From: Lates calcarifer
Taxonomy: Eukaryota > Chordata > Actinopteri > Centropomidae
DNA length: 64,000 bases
NCBI RefSeq assembly: GCF_001640805.2
Contig: NC_066845.1
Location: 23,624,307-23,688,306 of the forward strand
Reading direction: 5' to 3'
The notes under the pieces are model-generated. The model searched no databases and was not told the origin of the DNA. It worked only from the letters and a program-made list of their open reading frames with translations. The position numbers and the translations under genes are program-made. Positions 1 through 13,269 of the stretch are shown here, one piece after another (positions within the stretch are counted from its first letter, which is position 1; every line of letters begins with the position of its first letter).

Positions 1-118
1 CCAACATCATCTCTGTGAGCTCGTCTTTCCCTCTCTACGTCTGATTACTTTTACGTGGTTAAAAACGAGTGTCTTTATGGGGACAACACTGAATCTACAA
101 TCCACTTCTTCGTTACAG

Positions 119-2484
119 AGGTGTAGTCCCATGACGCTGTTGTCGGAGCGTTTGCTGACCACTCTGCCGTCCTGGAGGAAGCTGAGCGGACCAAACCAGC
201 TGACGTCATGGCAGCAGTTTGTCAGCGACGTCCAGGAGCACATCAACCCTCTGGTCAGCCAGGATCACCTCCGCACGCTGGCCCTGCAGCTGCACAGCAT
301 GGGAGAGGTGAGGGTTTGTTTTGTTCTGGCTTCAAACCACACTGTGCAGTAAGAAAACGGAATAATAATCATCTGTTTTTTGGTGGCGTGAGAGCAACAC
401 ACTGAACGCTTCCCAAACTGAAGAGCTCACACATACGATATTAACTATAAAATTAACTGAAATATATGTTCAAAATCTGTCATTTTAGCCTCATAAATAA
501 GAATAAAAAGATCTTGTTGGATGACGGTGCTGAGAAACTAACATGACATTAACAAACAAATAAAATTGCTAGATGCAGCGTATGTGCTCTATAAAGTGTC
601 TCCAGCTGTGAACTGAGTTGACCCGTCTCTCCTCTATCAGTTATCTGTAATGTTTGTGACAGTTATTACTCGCCTCCAGCTCCCACTGCAACTGTAACTG
701 TACTTTTTCCATAGTCTTTTCTTTTTCTACATGAATTTTCCATTAAAAAGAGTCCACAAACTCCCATCAACACGTCTTCCCTCTCATCGAAAAAACCTCA
801 CAATAGAAAATATACTTTTAAATAACCGGTGTGCTCCTGTTTAAGGGAAAACATGTCTCATCTCCAGCAGTTCACCAGACTACCACCAGGGTGCACTGTT
901 TCCTCAGCTTTGTTTTTATCTGAAAAGAAAAAACTCTGCAGCAGGAACATGTTGTTTCTCTGTTTATTTACCAGAATGACTCAGCTCAGGAAACAAATTG
1001 AGGAACTGTTCAGAGTACTCTAAAATCTGACTAAATCTGACTTCATATTTTTGTTTTTATTTTGTTTTGTATGTTTTGTCAACATGTTTCACCACATTAA
1101 ACTCTTCCACGTCTTCCTGAATGTCTTTGTCCTCCCCCCACCACCTTTCGTCCTTTATTTCCTCCCCCCACCACAGATCAACATCATGCAGAGTGAGACG
1201 GTTCAGGATGTCGTTCTGCTGGAGCCTCGCTGGCTCTGCAGCAGCGTCCTCGGCAAGCTGCTCTCCGTGGAGACGCCCAAGGCCATCCACCACTACAGGG
1301 GGCGCTACAGGCTGGAGGAGGTGCAGGCGCTGGCTCCCGAGAGCGACGTGGACGAGCTGCTGCAGATTCTGGACGCCATGGACGTCTGCGCCCGCGACGT
1401 CACCAACCCTTCCATGGTGGACGTCCCCGCGCTCATCAAGACGAACGGCCTCCACCGCTCCTGGACCGAAGAAGAGGAGGAGGAGTCGCTGATCTACGGC
1501 GGGGTACGACTCGTCCCCGCCGAGCACCTTACCCCGTTCCCCTGCGGCCTGTTTCACAAACTGCAGGTGAACCTGTGTCGCTGGAGCCACCAGCAGAAGC
1601 CCGAGGAGGAGAGCGGGGAGGATATCGACGGAGATATCCACCTGTGGACGAACGGCGCCAAGGTGAGCCAGGCGGGAGTGGAGGCCATGATCCTGCTGGT
1701 CAACCACGGCCAGGGGTTGGAGATTCAGGTGCGAGGACACGACTCAGAGCGGGCCAAGTGCTACACCCTGTTGGACACCATCTGCAGTATAACGGAGAAC
1801 CTGCTGGCCTCCACGCTCCCCGGACTGCTCACCGCCAAATACTACCTGAGTCCCCAGCAGCTGCGGGAACACCACGCCCCCATCATGATCTACCAACCCA
1901 AAGATTTCTTCCGGGCCCAAGTCCAACGGGAAACTTCTCTCACCAACACCATGGGCGGCTACCGGGAGAGCTTCAGTAGCATCCTGTCGTTCGGCTGCGC
2001 TGAGGTTTACCAGCAGGGGATTCTGGGAACGGACATCCACATATCGGACGTGCCCCTGCTGGCTCGCAGGAAGCTCTGCCGCATGCTGGACCCTCCCGAC
2101 GCTCTGGGGAAAGACTGGTGCCTGCTGGCCATGAACCTCGGCCTCACGGACTTGGTGGCCAAGCACAGCAACGGGACTCCAAACGGCACCCCCGAGCTGG
2201 ACTCCTCAAACCCGGACTCCCAGCAGGGGGCGGCGCTGCTGCTGCAGCCCAGCCCGACGGCAGCTCTGCTGCAGGAGTGGAGCGGGCGACCGGACAGCAC
2301 GGTCGGCGTGCTCATGGCCAAACTGAGGGAGCTCGGCCGCCGAGACGCCGCCGACTTCCTGCTCAAAGCTTCGCCCGTCTTCAGGGTCAACATGGAGGCG
2401 GTGGGAGGGGCCACCAACGGCTACCCGCCCACCTGCAACGGAGGCACGTCCTACAACTCCATCAGCTCCGTCATATCCCGCTGA
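119..2484 (+). CDS. dapk1: Death-associated protein kinase 1, last two coding exons (gene enters from the left)
   Basis: These are the 3' coding exons of the calmodulin-regulated Ser/Thr kinase that promotes apoptosis and autophagy; the kinase, CaM and ankyrin parts lie upstream of the window. Exon A is 119-307 (63 codons, acceptor ttacag, donor gtgagg). Intron 308-1176 is AT-rich with nothing else visible. Exon B is 1177-2484 (435 codons plus stop). Both junctions are phase 0, giving 498 residues of the C-terminus. Visible are the end of the ROC-COR-like region (LNPL-type HINPLVSQDHL, then INIMQSETVQDV and GKLLSVETPKAIHHYRGRY), the block SLTNTMGGYRESFSSI, and the death domain (about 2035-2390) with ARRKLCRMLDPPD, GKDWCLLAMNLGL and KLRELGRRDAADFLLKASP. 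The protein ends SYNSISSVISR, a hallmark C-terminus of DAPK1. The coding exons are much more GC-rich than the flanks. The death domain carries an enlarged loop relative to my memory of human DAPK1. A dapk1 co-orthologue name cannot be excluded. Confidence 0.96.
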
Positions 2485-5400
2485 ACCGAACGGGGTCGGA
2501 TCGTCGGTGTGAAGTTGACAGACTCGAACAAGTGCAATCGTTACCGGAGAGTCCAGCTGCTCGCTCTTCAATCACTCCATTATTAAGTCGCGAACACGCG
2601 AGCCAGATGTTGTGTCTGTGCTCTCCACACCTGTACAGCTGACCTTTTTCCTTCCCACTATGAATGTTGTGAAAGAACTGAACATCCTGAGCTCCAAAGA
2701 GGAATCCCGCGCTTTTATTTTCTTCTTAATCTCGTTGTGCTGCTGTTTTTTAAGAGCCCTCCTGCTCCTACTTGTACGCCCCAAGTCTCACTCCTCTCAC
2801 AGTCGGAAAGTTAGGAAACATGACGGAGTGGACGTGGTTTAAAAAGACGGCAGTCTCATGAATGGACCTTTTTCATATCCACCTTGTACATGAAGAAGGC
2901 TGCCATTTTTACCCACTCCATCCACCACAGTAACAGATAATAATAACAATAATATCTCCCTCTTTGCTTCTGTTTTACTGATGTAACATTTGGCCGTTCA
3001 GCTTAGCGTTTAACTAATTAACAGCATTTTTCAGAGAGTGCCTTTGTGGCCTTCTACCTCCCTAAAGAGCACAAATAGTCTTGTTATAAAAACAATAGTT
3101 CTTTCCAAACATTTAAAGAACTGTGCCTTGTCGATGCTAATAGTAAAAATTAATTTCAATCAAGCAAGCAAGAAGCTCGGCTCATTCTGCAAAGTTTTGA
3201 GATTTGAATTTCACTGGAAAAGAACAAAACAAACATGCGACTGTTTAATATTTGGGAGTCGTCTCGTTTTAAATTCAGTGTGGAGTCGATGTGACGCTCT
3301 GTGGAAACTGTAGGGTCAAAGGGAAACTATTTCATTCATGTTTAATCAGTGTGTCTGTGGGTTTTTACAGATAACCTTCTCAAAGTATTATCCCTTCATT
3401 CATCCATCCAACAACACCAATGTTTCGTTTATTAATTCTGTAACGCTTCATTTTACACGTCTGTTGTTTCCTAATAATTTCTTGAAAGTTTCCTGGAAAG
3501 AACCTTGTAGCTTGGTGCTAATTACGGCGTTAATTGCTCCATTTAAACCTCAGTGAATATTTATTACTCATTCAATTGTTATTGGAAACTTTATTCTTCA
3601 TTTACAGTTATTTTCTTTGTAGACTTGCCAGCTTAGTATTTAGTGATAACTGGAAATGCACCTACTGATTTCTATTTGACAGTAAAATGATTAATTAAGG
3701 GGCTTATAAAATAAAGTATTACCATTATTTTTTGGGTAAATCTTTATTTTATAAGTCCAGAATTTCCTAATAATTTTCAGGGAGTTTTTCTCGGCTTGTT
3801 AGTATTTTGACTTGAACTTCGGTTATTTACAAAGCAACTAATTCTTTATCTCTGTAGCGTCTCTTTGTCAAACATCATAATTTCTGACATGCAGAGTGTA
3901 GCTAGCTTACATTTTGTGCGAGAATATGTCTTTTTAAATAGAATTATTCTCTCTTTCTTCAAATTATAATCACAAGTTTAACAAATTTAGGCAGATCAGA
4001 GTATTACTGTCGCATTTCAGAGATTTCTGAACCAAAAACACTGCTATGAACAGCAATATAAATTTACATTTTGGGTCTTGGTCGTAACTTTCATACTCTC
4101 AGACACAAGTGAAAGAGGTTTGTTATGTTTGTTATGTAAAGAAAAAACCTTGTTCTTATTTGAGTTTATTTGAAGCGTAGCGACTGAACTCTGTCCATAT
4201 TTTCCCACCAAAACACATCGTCCTTTCCAGGAACCTCCATAAACATGTTACGCTTACATATCAACTCCTTTTCTAAAAGACTGTTAGGAAACTGTAAAAT
4301 GAAATGTTACTCTAAATGTTTTACACAAAGGGAACTGTAGCCATTTTTACAGAGAGAGGAGAGTTTTTTCCTGAAGTACAGTGTCTTATCGAAGGCGTTG
4401 ATCCTTCCAGAACCTACATTTATTGGCTGTAGTGGGTCACACAGCGTTAATGTTAAAAATCGTCATGGCTGACAGGGTGAAGCTCAGCGCTGATGGGTCA
4501 GAGTCCCAAACCGTGTGCTCAGACTATTTGATTCTGAAAAGAAAGTGCCACCAAGATGTTAAAAACAAACCTAAAGAAAGGTGAATTTTGTAATTTGGTT
4601 GATTTCTAACCTTTTCTACCAGGCTAAGAGGAAATGTATTGTACCTAGAGCCATCAAACACACCTGACACTGCACCTTTTCAACGCTTCAAAGTCAGCAA
4701 TCAAGTTACCGTCCGCGGCGTCGAGAGTTTCGCTCGGAGGCGTCGACGCTGTTTCTGTCTCAGCTTCTCTGAGTATCGCTGTCAGTGTTGGTCGACCGTG
4801 CGTGGCTTCACATCTTCCTTTCAGTTTTGTCTTTTTTATAACACGAAGCTGGAGCCTGGCTCGGTCAGCAAAAGCAGGGGAGGAAGAATAAAACAAAAAG
4901 AAGAAGAAGGAGGAGGAGGAGGCATGAAGTTAGTATTTTTCGCTGAAAAAGGCCAAAGGCTGCTGATGACAGAAATGTCCTAAGAAAAGCATTTTCACCT
5001 TGTGTAAGCTTGTGTTTTATAAAGTTTATGACCTGACGTGGACCTGAAAATTCAGCATGTATGTGTTGATGTTTGGAAAAGAGTCTTTCATTCCTTAAAA
5101 GTTAAACTTTGTGGATGTGAAGGAGGCGATTTTCAGGACACTGTCTGATAGAAAGAGATGAGCTCTGTGCCAGTATTTCCTGTCTGCTTTACTTTACTTC
5201 CTCCAGTGTTACCATCTGTTCACAGAGATAAAAACAAGACTTTAAAAGACTATTTAATACTTCTCTCACTATTTTTGTCTCAGCCTGAACTTGCCAATTG
5301 ACACAGCAGGCTTCCAGCTGTGGTGTAAATACTTCGAGGCCCGTTTCCTCGACTTCATCCTCTCTGTCTTTTTTGCCCAAATATGTTGATTACAACCAGG

Positions 5401-5990
5401 CAAAATGAATGTACCACACATTTTTTCCTAAGAAGTAAAAACAATAACGATAAAACTCCAACATGTGTACAAAAACATGATGAAATGAAATGTCCCAAAC
5501 TGATAATAAACTTTTTTTTCTTGTGTTATTGAAGCTTTTAATCGTTGCCAATGTCGTGTGCCTAAAACACACTCGCTTTCATTCCTCCTGTTATTGCCTT
5601 TGTAGAGAAAACAAGCTGAGAAGTAAAGGGAAGTGAATATTATGTTTTTCTTGTTTCACGAAATGAGGCACTTTTTGTTGTTTGTGTAAAAGCTGAGAAT
5701 CAAGTTTGTCTCCATTTTTATTTCCCGGATGGTTCTGCTTCTGCGAGTCCAACGGAAACACGAGGATTTAAAGGTTTTCCTGTGTGTTTCTGTTTGACGA
5801 CGAGAGACAAACTCAATATTTTTCCACCCTCCTCCTCTCCCCTCTGAGACTCGGATCTAATCGCCACATTGCACAAGTCTTTTGTCGCTATTTATGTTAC
5901 GTTCTTTAAGCATGTCTTGGAATGCCATGTTCTTAGTACTTCTGACACTTTATAGTGTAATACATTTTATAATAAATTCTTTACCTAATA
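2485..5990 (+). other. dapk1: dapk1 3'UTR (probable extent)
   Basis: No coding exon or splice pair is visible here, and the sequence turns AT-rich directly after the stop. A canonical AATAAA lies at 5971-5976, followed by a T/GT-rich stretch, which is the best candidate for the distal poly(A) site. A weaker AATAAAG near 3710 could serve a shorter form. Short ORFs in this stretch look random. The true 3' end would need transcript data. Confidence 0.5.
5971..5976 (+). terminator. Poly(A) signal AATAAA, candidate distal dapk1 site
   Basis: Exact hexamer about 3.5 kb after the dapk1 stop. It is followed at 6057-6082 by an 11-bp inverted repeat with a 4-nt loop, whose role is unknown. Confidence 0.45.
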
Positions 5991-6224
5991 TAATCGTCTC
6001 TGTCCTGCTTGAAGAGATAACAGTCAGACGCAGACACCGCAGCAGATAATCCTTAATTAATCTGTTAGAATTAACAGATTAACAGTTTTACAGCAGGAGT
6101 TTGCAACAAAGAGGCCCTAAGATGACAAACTTTTCTGTTATCTTTGCCCTTTTTCTTGCAAATTACCGAATAATCAAAGAAAAAAATTCAAGTAAAACAA
6201 AGGGAGAAAGTCACTCGACTGGTT

Positions 6225-7100
6225 TTACAGCACAAAACAGGAAGAGGGCGCTGTTCTCCTGTTACGACCACAGCTAACATTTACAGAACAAGTGCTGGAG
6301 ATGAGGTCGAGAGAAAAATCACTTTTTGTTTTAATTCAAATAGATTTTGATATTTTTAAGGTTCACAAAAATATGTTTGATATTATTTTCCAGCTGTTTC
6401 TCAACCTGGGAATCAGCAAAGTGCTTCCACAAGGGGTTAAAGGATAAATCATGGGGTCACAAAATGATTAAAGGGACAACAAGGTGACAGAAAAACATGT
6501 TTATACTACAATAAACAGCTTATTTCTCCATTTGTGAATTACCACTGAATTTTATCTCTCTGGGTGTTCAAGTTGCAACCTCAACACTTGAGCAACTGGT
6601 GACGGAGAGTTTACGAGTTGCTGTTTCTACATTTTAAAGGTTAACAAACGTTTGGGATGTCTGGTTTTACCACACAAAACAGGAAGAGGGCACCGCTCTC
6701 CTGTTACAGACACAGCTAACATTTACACAACAGATGCAAGAGAAAAAACACTTTCATTTATTATATAACTTAATGGTATTGTCTCTGTTTTAACTTAAAG
6801 GATAGTTTGATTATTTTCAGCTTCCTGAGGTGATTAAAAGTAAACAGAGAAAACATGGTTAAGCTACAAGAAATTGCTTATTTTTCCAGCTTTTGCTCAA
6901 ACCTGTGCTTCTTTATTTGTGAATTACCAGATCATTTTATCTCCCCAGGTATTAAGGTCACAACTGTAACACTTGGGCAGCTGGTAGATGTAGATGTTTT
7001 TATATTTTAGGGGGTTAACAAGTCAAATATGTTGTTTCTATGGCACTAAACAGGTAGAGGGCGCTGTTCTTTCATTTCAGAACAGGTGCTGAGGACAAAG
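6225..7100. repeat. Three degenerate tandem copies of a roughly 400-440 bp unit
   Basis: The block 'acaggaagagggc(g/a)c' followed by 'tctcctgttac' and 'acagctaacattta' occurs near 6238-6285 and 6679-6726. A more diverged copy, 'caggtagagggcgctgttct', starts near 7050. Between copies the same sub-blocks recur in order: 'tttgtgaattacca', then 'ttttatctc', then 'aacacttg.gcaactggt', then 'aggttaacaa'. This marks an old tandem triplication with no coding potential seen. Confidence 0.7.
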
Positions 7101-8180
7101 GTCAAAAGAGTTTTTCTTTTTCTTGTTTCACAGTTTTTTGAACTCGTTGTTCTCCAATAGTATTTTGAGGTATAGATTAACCAAAGAATCTGGTTCATAA
7201 TGAAGTGGGGACACAAAAAAGAATTAAAAAATCACCTGTTGAGTTTTTAGTCTCCAAACAGAGGCAGTTAAAGTGTAGATGAATGTAAAGCAGGCTGCTG
7301 CAGGGAAAACACCTTTCCCTCTCAACAAACTCCACTGAGATCAGAGGAGATTAAAATAGTTCAGCACCAGCATTAGAGCAAAGGGCGGACCCAGCACTGG
7401 TGAATTTAAATCTCTTTGGTAAATAAGCACTGCAGGGACAGACCTCTTCTGTCTTTAAGGGAATCTGCTTCACTTGTCCTCTGCTAGATTCCAGGCTGCG
7501 TTATTTACACTTCTCTGGGTTCATTGTGGAGCGTTGTGGGTCGTCCACACTCCACCCACCCACCCACTCACTCGCTCACATGACCCGTCGGCCGGCTGAG
7601 GCGCTCTGCGTTTGTCTCAACTTGTTCCCAGCTGCTGACGGTGTCGACTGTCATTCCAAAATATTTGTTCAGAGAGGAGATTAATGGAGGTGTGACGTTT
7701 GCACCTCGTGATTCTGACTTTGTCTTGCTTGTTTTGCAGTTTGGTGAATATTTGAGTCTTTTAACTTGATTTAAAGTCCCATTATTTACTATTTACACTA
7801 CACCTCTACCCTCTAAATGTTAGGGGCGCCACATGTAACACTTTATAATGTGGTTTCTGGTCTTTTGGTACAAAGTGTTTGATGCATTTTAAACCAAAAT
7901 AAGTTCATGAAATGAAACCTCAGCTAACCTGAGGTTACATCTACATCTCCTTTACACTTCAGAGGTAAATATTTTACTTTGACATTTATCTGACAGCTTC
8001 AGTTTCTTTTGCAGGTTCAGATTTTTTATAATATGATGCATTTTTATAGATTTAACTGCCAAAAAGTAAATATATTAGAAATACTTTACATGAGCCTGTT
8101 TTTTGCAGGATGGTCACCGCTCCATTCGTCCAGTTCTGTACTCTTAAGGTGCTGGAAGTCACATTTTATTTGCTGACAAC

Positions 8181-8464
8181 ATGCACCACACCTGTGCACA
8201 CTCAGGTGGTGGGAACTCCACCTCTTAAGATACACAGAAAAGTTAGTGGATGTAGAAAATAAACAAGATATTTATGCTGATTGTACATCACGTAGTTAAA
8301 AGGGGCTTTTAGAGGCCAGAGCCGTCATACATCAGTGATTTCCCTCCATCACTCTTTGTTTTCTTTCTATATTTCTATTCTGAGATGGGTTTTTTTTTTT
8401 TTTTTTGGTCTGTTGTAAATCTGGAGGTCATGAGGTGAAGTTTCTACCACCAGGTGTGGTGCAT
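8181..8464. mobile_element. Candidate MITE with 14-bp perfect terminal inverted repeats
   Basis: atgcaccacacctg (8181-8194) is the exact reverse complement of caggtgtggtgcat (8451-8464), enclosing 284 bp with no ORF. A poly-T tract lies inside. No clear target-site duplication was found, so a chance or regulatory pair of sites remains possible. Confidence 0.35.
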
Positions 8465-10578
8465 ACTGCTTTTAATTAGGACGCTGCATGGATCTAAGAG
8501 TGCAGAGATCTTTTTCTATCCAAATGTTTGTTTGTTTTTAAAATCTTATTTCGGTGCTAGATTCAGCTAAAACAAATGTTTCTTTGTTTATCTGTAGCTG
8601 CAGCCAAATTGTTTAACTAGCAACTTTAGTGCATTTAAGCTGTGAAAGTCAGGCGTACAGGTATGTGTACAGCGTGTACTGTATAAATACATCACACCTG
8701 TGTTTAAATGTCTCACATACCATGAGGTGATTTATAGAATCTATAGCAGAACAGGTTGAGTTTCACTTCTGTCTGTGGACCTTTAAGGAAGTTTGTTGGC
8801 AACACGATGAGGCTTTTACTGGAGGTTTACGCTTCCTTTTTACTCTAAATACTCCCTGTCCTTCGATGTGCTTTACTCTTTCACCAGGTGATCTTGTGTA
8901 CCATGAGCATGATTGATTGATTGTTCTTCTTGCAATGAGAACAAAGATCTAAAACTAGTAAACAACTCTCAGCCTCAGTCGGCTGCTGCCGTGGCTGCAG
9001 ACCTTTAATATTGTTACCTCACAAATTCCTCCTGGATCAATACTGTTAACAAACAGGCAGTTATGTATGAAACAAACAACAACAACAACATGTGGGAATG
9101 ATACTGACCCTGGTCTGAGGACGTGTTCGTCAGTTCAGGTCTGTTAACCTCAGTGATTGATTGGTGGATGGGAAGGGCTCAGCTCAGAGCAGCAGCTGAT
9201 AACCTTCCTCAGCGTTGTTGTGTTGACTGAGCGGCAGCGTTCCTAATCTGAGGAATGTCGTCTCCCGTGAAATAAAACACTGGTGTTTAACAAAGCGCCT
9301 GTGTCACCGAGGCCTCCGCCGCAGCCTGTTACAGTAAAGACACATTCATCAAATTACACAGGAAATTATTTGACTTTACAAACGTGCACACAAAGGAATT
9401 CACATTTTAATTTTACATGTACAGACAGTAACTTTTAGCTTCTTTTCAACAAGACACTGATGCATCTGTGATAATATACACTAATAAAACACATTTAATT
9501 CATGACTCTCACATTTTGTTTATGCTGCACTTTATTCTTCATCTGAATAAACTCAGACCTGTCATCCTCGTTAGCTGACACTTTTTAGTGCAGTCTAAAT
9601 CACAATGCACCAAATCAACAGTGTAAAAACAAGATGGCGGCAATCTCTGTCGACACATTCTACAGCCGAGAACGAGATTAAAGTATCAGAGCAACGAAAC
9701 GTGATCAGAGTTTATGGTTCAAACTTGTTTTTTTATGCCACAAATATGACAAGACAACAAAGACGTTATCATTTATATCAGATTTTTCACTTTCTGAATG
9801 GTTTACTCATCATTTCAGACCGTCAGACTGCTACAGACAGACGTTCCTAGTTTGGAGGAAGGAGGAAGGAAAGTTTATGGAGATACAAAACACTGAACAG
9901 TCATAAGGCTTTTAGATAAATGTTTAGGCACTGAAATAAACTAGTTTTATACACTGATGACTTTATTTTGTTCCCAAAACTACTTCCTGTTCAAAGACAT
10001 TGTTTATTTTTTATATCAGGTCCAAATCAAATCCAGAAATTAAAAATACACACAAGTGCGTTTCCCTGATAAAACTTTTGCACTTCTACTTAAATATATA
10101 TAATTTTTATGTATAACCCCATAAAGACAAACAAGTGCAGCCTCTGTTTTGAGATGACTCCAAACAAAGGGTTTGGTAACCGACCAGACTTGCAGGTTCA
10201 TACAGAAAGTGCTCAGTCAATCGTTGTCATGTGTCAGTGTGTCTCTGCTTGAGCAACACGATCCAGTCACACATCAGCTGCTGAGGACGCAGTCTGTTTT
10301 CTGCTTTCTGCAAACTGCGAGGATATGATGTATTTTTAGCCGAATGTAAAGTATGATGCCGTGTTAACTTAACCACAGTTACAGCAAGGACATTTTGGAA
10401 CATCATGCAACCCTGCACGTGATAATGCATGGATGTAGATGAGTCATGTCACATTATATCTCAGCTTCACATTCAGGTGACGACCTGTAAATCCAGTTTT
10501 CAGCAGCTGTTGTTGGCTAATATTCGTCATGTACATGTGGTCTGTATTTAATTGGTAAAACTGAATATATTCAAATAA

Positions 10579-10800
10579 GTAGTTTGACATCTTTGGAGAC
10601 ACTTATTCGCTTTCGTGTCAAGAGTTAAGAGTTAGTAGATTGATACCACTTTCACATCTGTTCAGTTGATATGCAGCTGGAGCCGGCAGCCAGTTTTCCC
10701 CTGTTTCCAGTCTGTATGCTAAGCTAAGCTAAGCTAAGCTAACCAGCTGAAGGCTGATAGGCTATGCTCTCAAAGTGTCAAACTCTTGCTTCAAATTTGA
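10579..10800 (+). repeat. Dispersed fish repeat containing (ctaag)n
   Basis: Contains a short tandem of ctaag (about 10718-10742) inside a longer block ('acacttattcgctttcgt', 'gagttagtagattgatacc', 'aaccagctg'). A related but diverged block recurs near 41735-41930 in this window. I recognise this as a common percomorph interspersed repeat; the class is uncertain. Confidence 0.55.
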
Positions 10801-13269
10801 CAAAATATTGAACCAAGATAAACAAATTCATTAAAAGGGATTCCCTGTTTTTTAATGATTCTAAAGCTTTAATAGAGACATTAGGTCTTTATGTTAGCTT
10901 TATGTACGCTAACCGCCCTGCTATAAATAAATTATGAAGGAAAAATTATTACAACTGAACATTTTCGAAGACTTTTCCTTCTTGTGTTCAGGTGGACTTG
11001 TGACCTCAGTGTGTCTAAAATCCTGGATGCAGCCGTGTTTTGTTTGGAGTCTTTCCATTAGGCAGAAAAAAATTAATTAAAGTCTGAGATTTACCAGAGT
11101 TCCTAATTAACTCAAGACATTTTTCTGTCATGTTTATCCTAAACTGCTCTTGAGTGATTAAATTCTGTTAGTGATCTCTCCATTTACCAGTAAAAATGAC
11201 TTATTAGTGTCTAATGTTTAGTTAGAAACTTTCTGAAATACTGAGGTCAAGGTCTGGACTTTAGTGGGAGAAGTACAAACAGAAGTATTATCACAAAAAT
11301 AAAGTATCAAAAATAAAGGTGCTCGCAAAATATCTCATTTTACAGTGTTATATATTGTTGTATGTTGAATGAATGGATGATTTTCACTGATTTATTGACT
11401 GTAAACAGCACTTTATTGTTGTAGCTCATTTTAACTTAGTTACTAAGTGTCACAGCTCCTGAAAACAAAAGGTTTAGCTCTAAATGCATAAACAACTCAG
11501 CCTGTTCAGAGTTTCACCGTCTTATCAATCACATGAGCATCGACCCTGATTAACTCAGACTTTGTGCCAGCGGGTTCCTGAAAGTCCTGACATGATGCAT
11601 ATTCATAGTCTCCCACGGCTCTGTGGATGAAAACACTGGCCGTGGCTGATAATATTGTGGGTCCTATCTCTCCCTTTGTGGAGCTCATTGTGTGTTAAAT
11701 ACAAGTCGTTGTTGGGCCGTTACAGTCTGACACACAGAGCGGGGAAAAAATATTATCTGTAAACACTTCAGCTGTGTTTTTGGACCGTAGGATAAATTTA
11801 AGATGGGTTCTGTTATCTCCCTGTCTACAGGTAAACTAGACACAAATATTAGACTTTACTTATATAACACCTTTCAAAGTCTGAGAAAATAAAGGAATTT
11901 ATAATATTTACAAAGAGATAATTCCCACCATGAGTCTGTAGAAAGAAAAAAAATACACTAAACATCAGTTTGGACTTCAGATTGGATGATATTCAATCGA
12001 TCTAGAGCAACAGGAAGTGTTAATAACAGTCACTTCATTCAGAGGCCCCTTGACCCCCTTGTAGCTGCTGGACCTGGACCCGGACCTGGACCTGTGCCCA
12101 CTGGGCCAGCTCAGTAATCCATCCACCCACCTCTGGCTCCTGCAGCCTCCAGAGGAGCTCATAAACTGGTGGGAAAACGTCAACAAGTACTGAAAAGTGT
12201 TGACCCACAGTTGCTTTGTTGTGTAACTTGATATTAGTGTTACATGCACAGAAGAAAGAAACCGGGTTACAGAGAGAAACCAGGCTAAGAGCCTTAGTTT
12301 AGAAAGTGGCTGACGCTGCAGCGAGAGAATTTCAGAGATATTCAAATGTTATAACTGAGTTATTTAGACGCACAGAGGCTGCTCTGAGTCACTTTCAGTT
12401 TTAGTTATTTAAGGATGTGTCGCTAAATACTGTGGTCACAGGTAGTCGTTATTCTCCCTGGTCTCAGAGGGAGTATTTATCTAAAAAGCCTGCACATATT
12501 CACACGTGCAAATGTTTCTATAATCGCCTATATCTGGGTTTTTATAATTATTAGTATTGTTTTTAATTATTTTAATTATTTTTTGATTGCTGCAGAAGTT
12601 ATCTCTGATCTGGTCTTATTTTTTCGGCCGTTGCTATTCCTCGTTCGTAGTATTTTCAGCAACAAAGCAACAGACGGCAGAGTACACAGTCTACTTCCTG
12701 TTTTAAGGTCATGTGACGTGTGTTTTCAGATTAGTTTTAACACTTTAACATTATTTTTTAAAGCGCTCATCTGGACACAGGTTGTTTTTGTTTTATAACG
12801 CTGTCTTAAAATTAAAATATATACATGTGCCTGAGCGTTAGATCATGCATTTACTCAGGGTTCACGGGAGGCCCGATTCTGCCCAAAGCCCCTAAAAAGC
12901 CTCGGAGCAGCCGTGTCAAATCTCACCATAAGTCTAATTTCACCTCCTGTTATCTCCCTGTTTCCAGTAACATGAACGCCCAGACCTGTTCTAGATAATA
13001 TCCAGTGATCCATATTTCCTCATGTACACTTTACTATTTAAGTATTTTTGATTTAGTCAGCTAATCTGGAGGCTGATTTGATTACTAAAAGAAGTCAATC
13101 TTCACTCGACCTGTCTCTTGTCCGCTGGCACTGACCAGCATTGTAAGTCTCTCAACATTAAACAAGTGAAAACAAACAATTTAGAGTCAATTTAAATGAT
13201 TTTTTTTCGCCGTTTTTGCTGCAACAATCCCGCAGGGAAAAAAAAAATCTCCTGTTTTCCCACTACTGA

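Noticed and set aside
1057..1740. Long minus-strand ORF of 227 codons opposite dapk1 exon B.
   Set aside because: It is the shadow of the GC-rich dapk1 coding exon; the plus frame has clear family motifs and splice signals.
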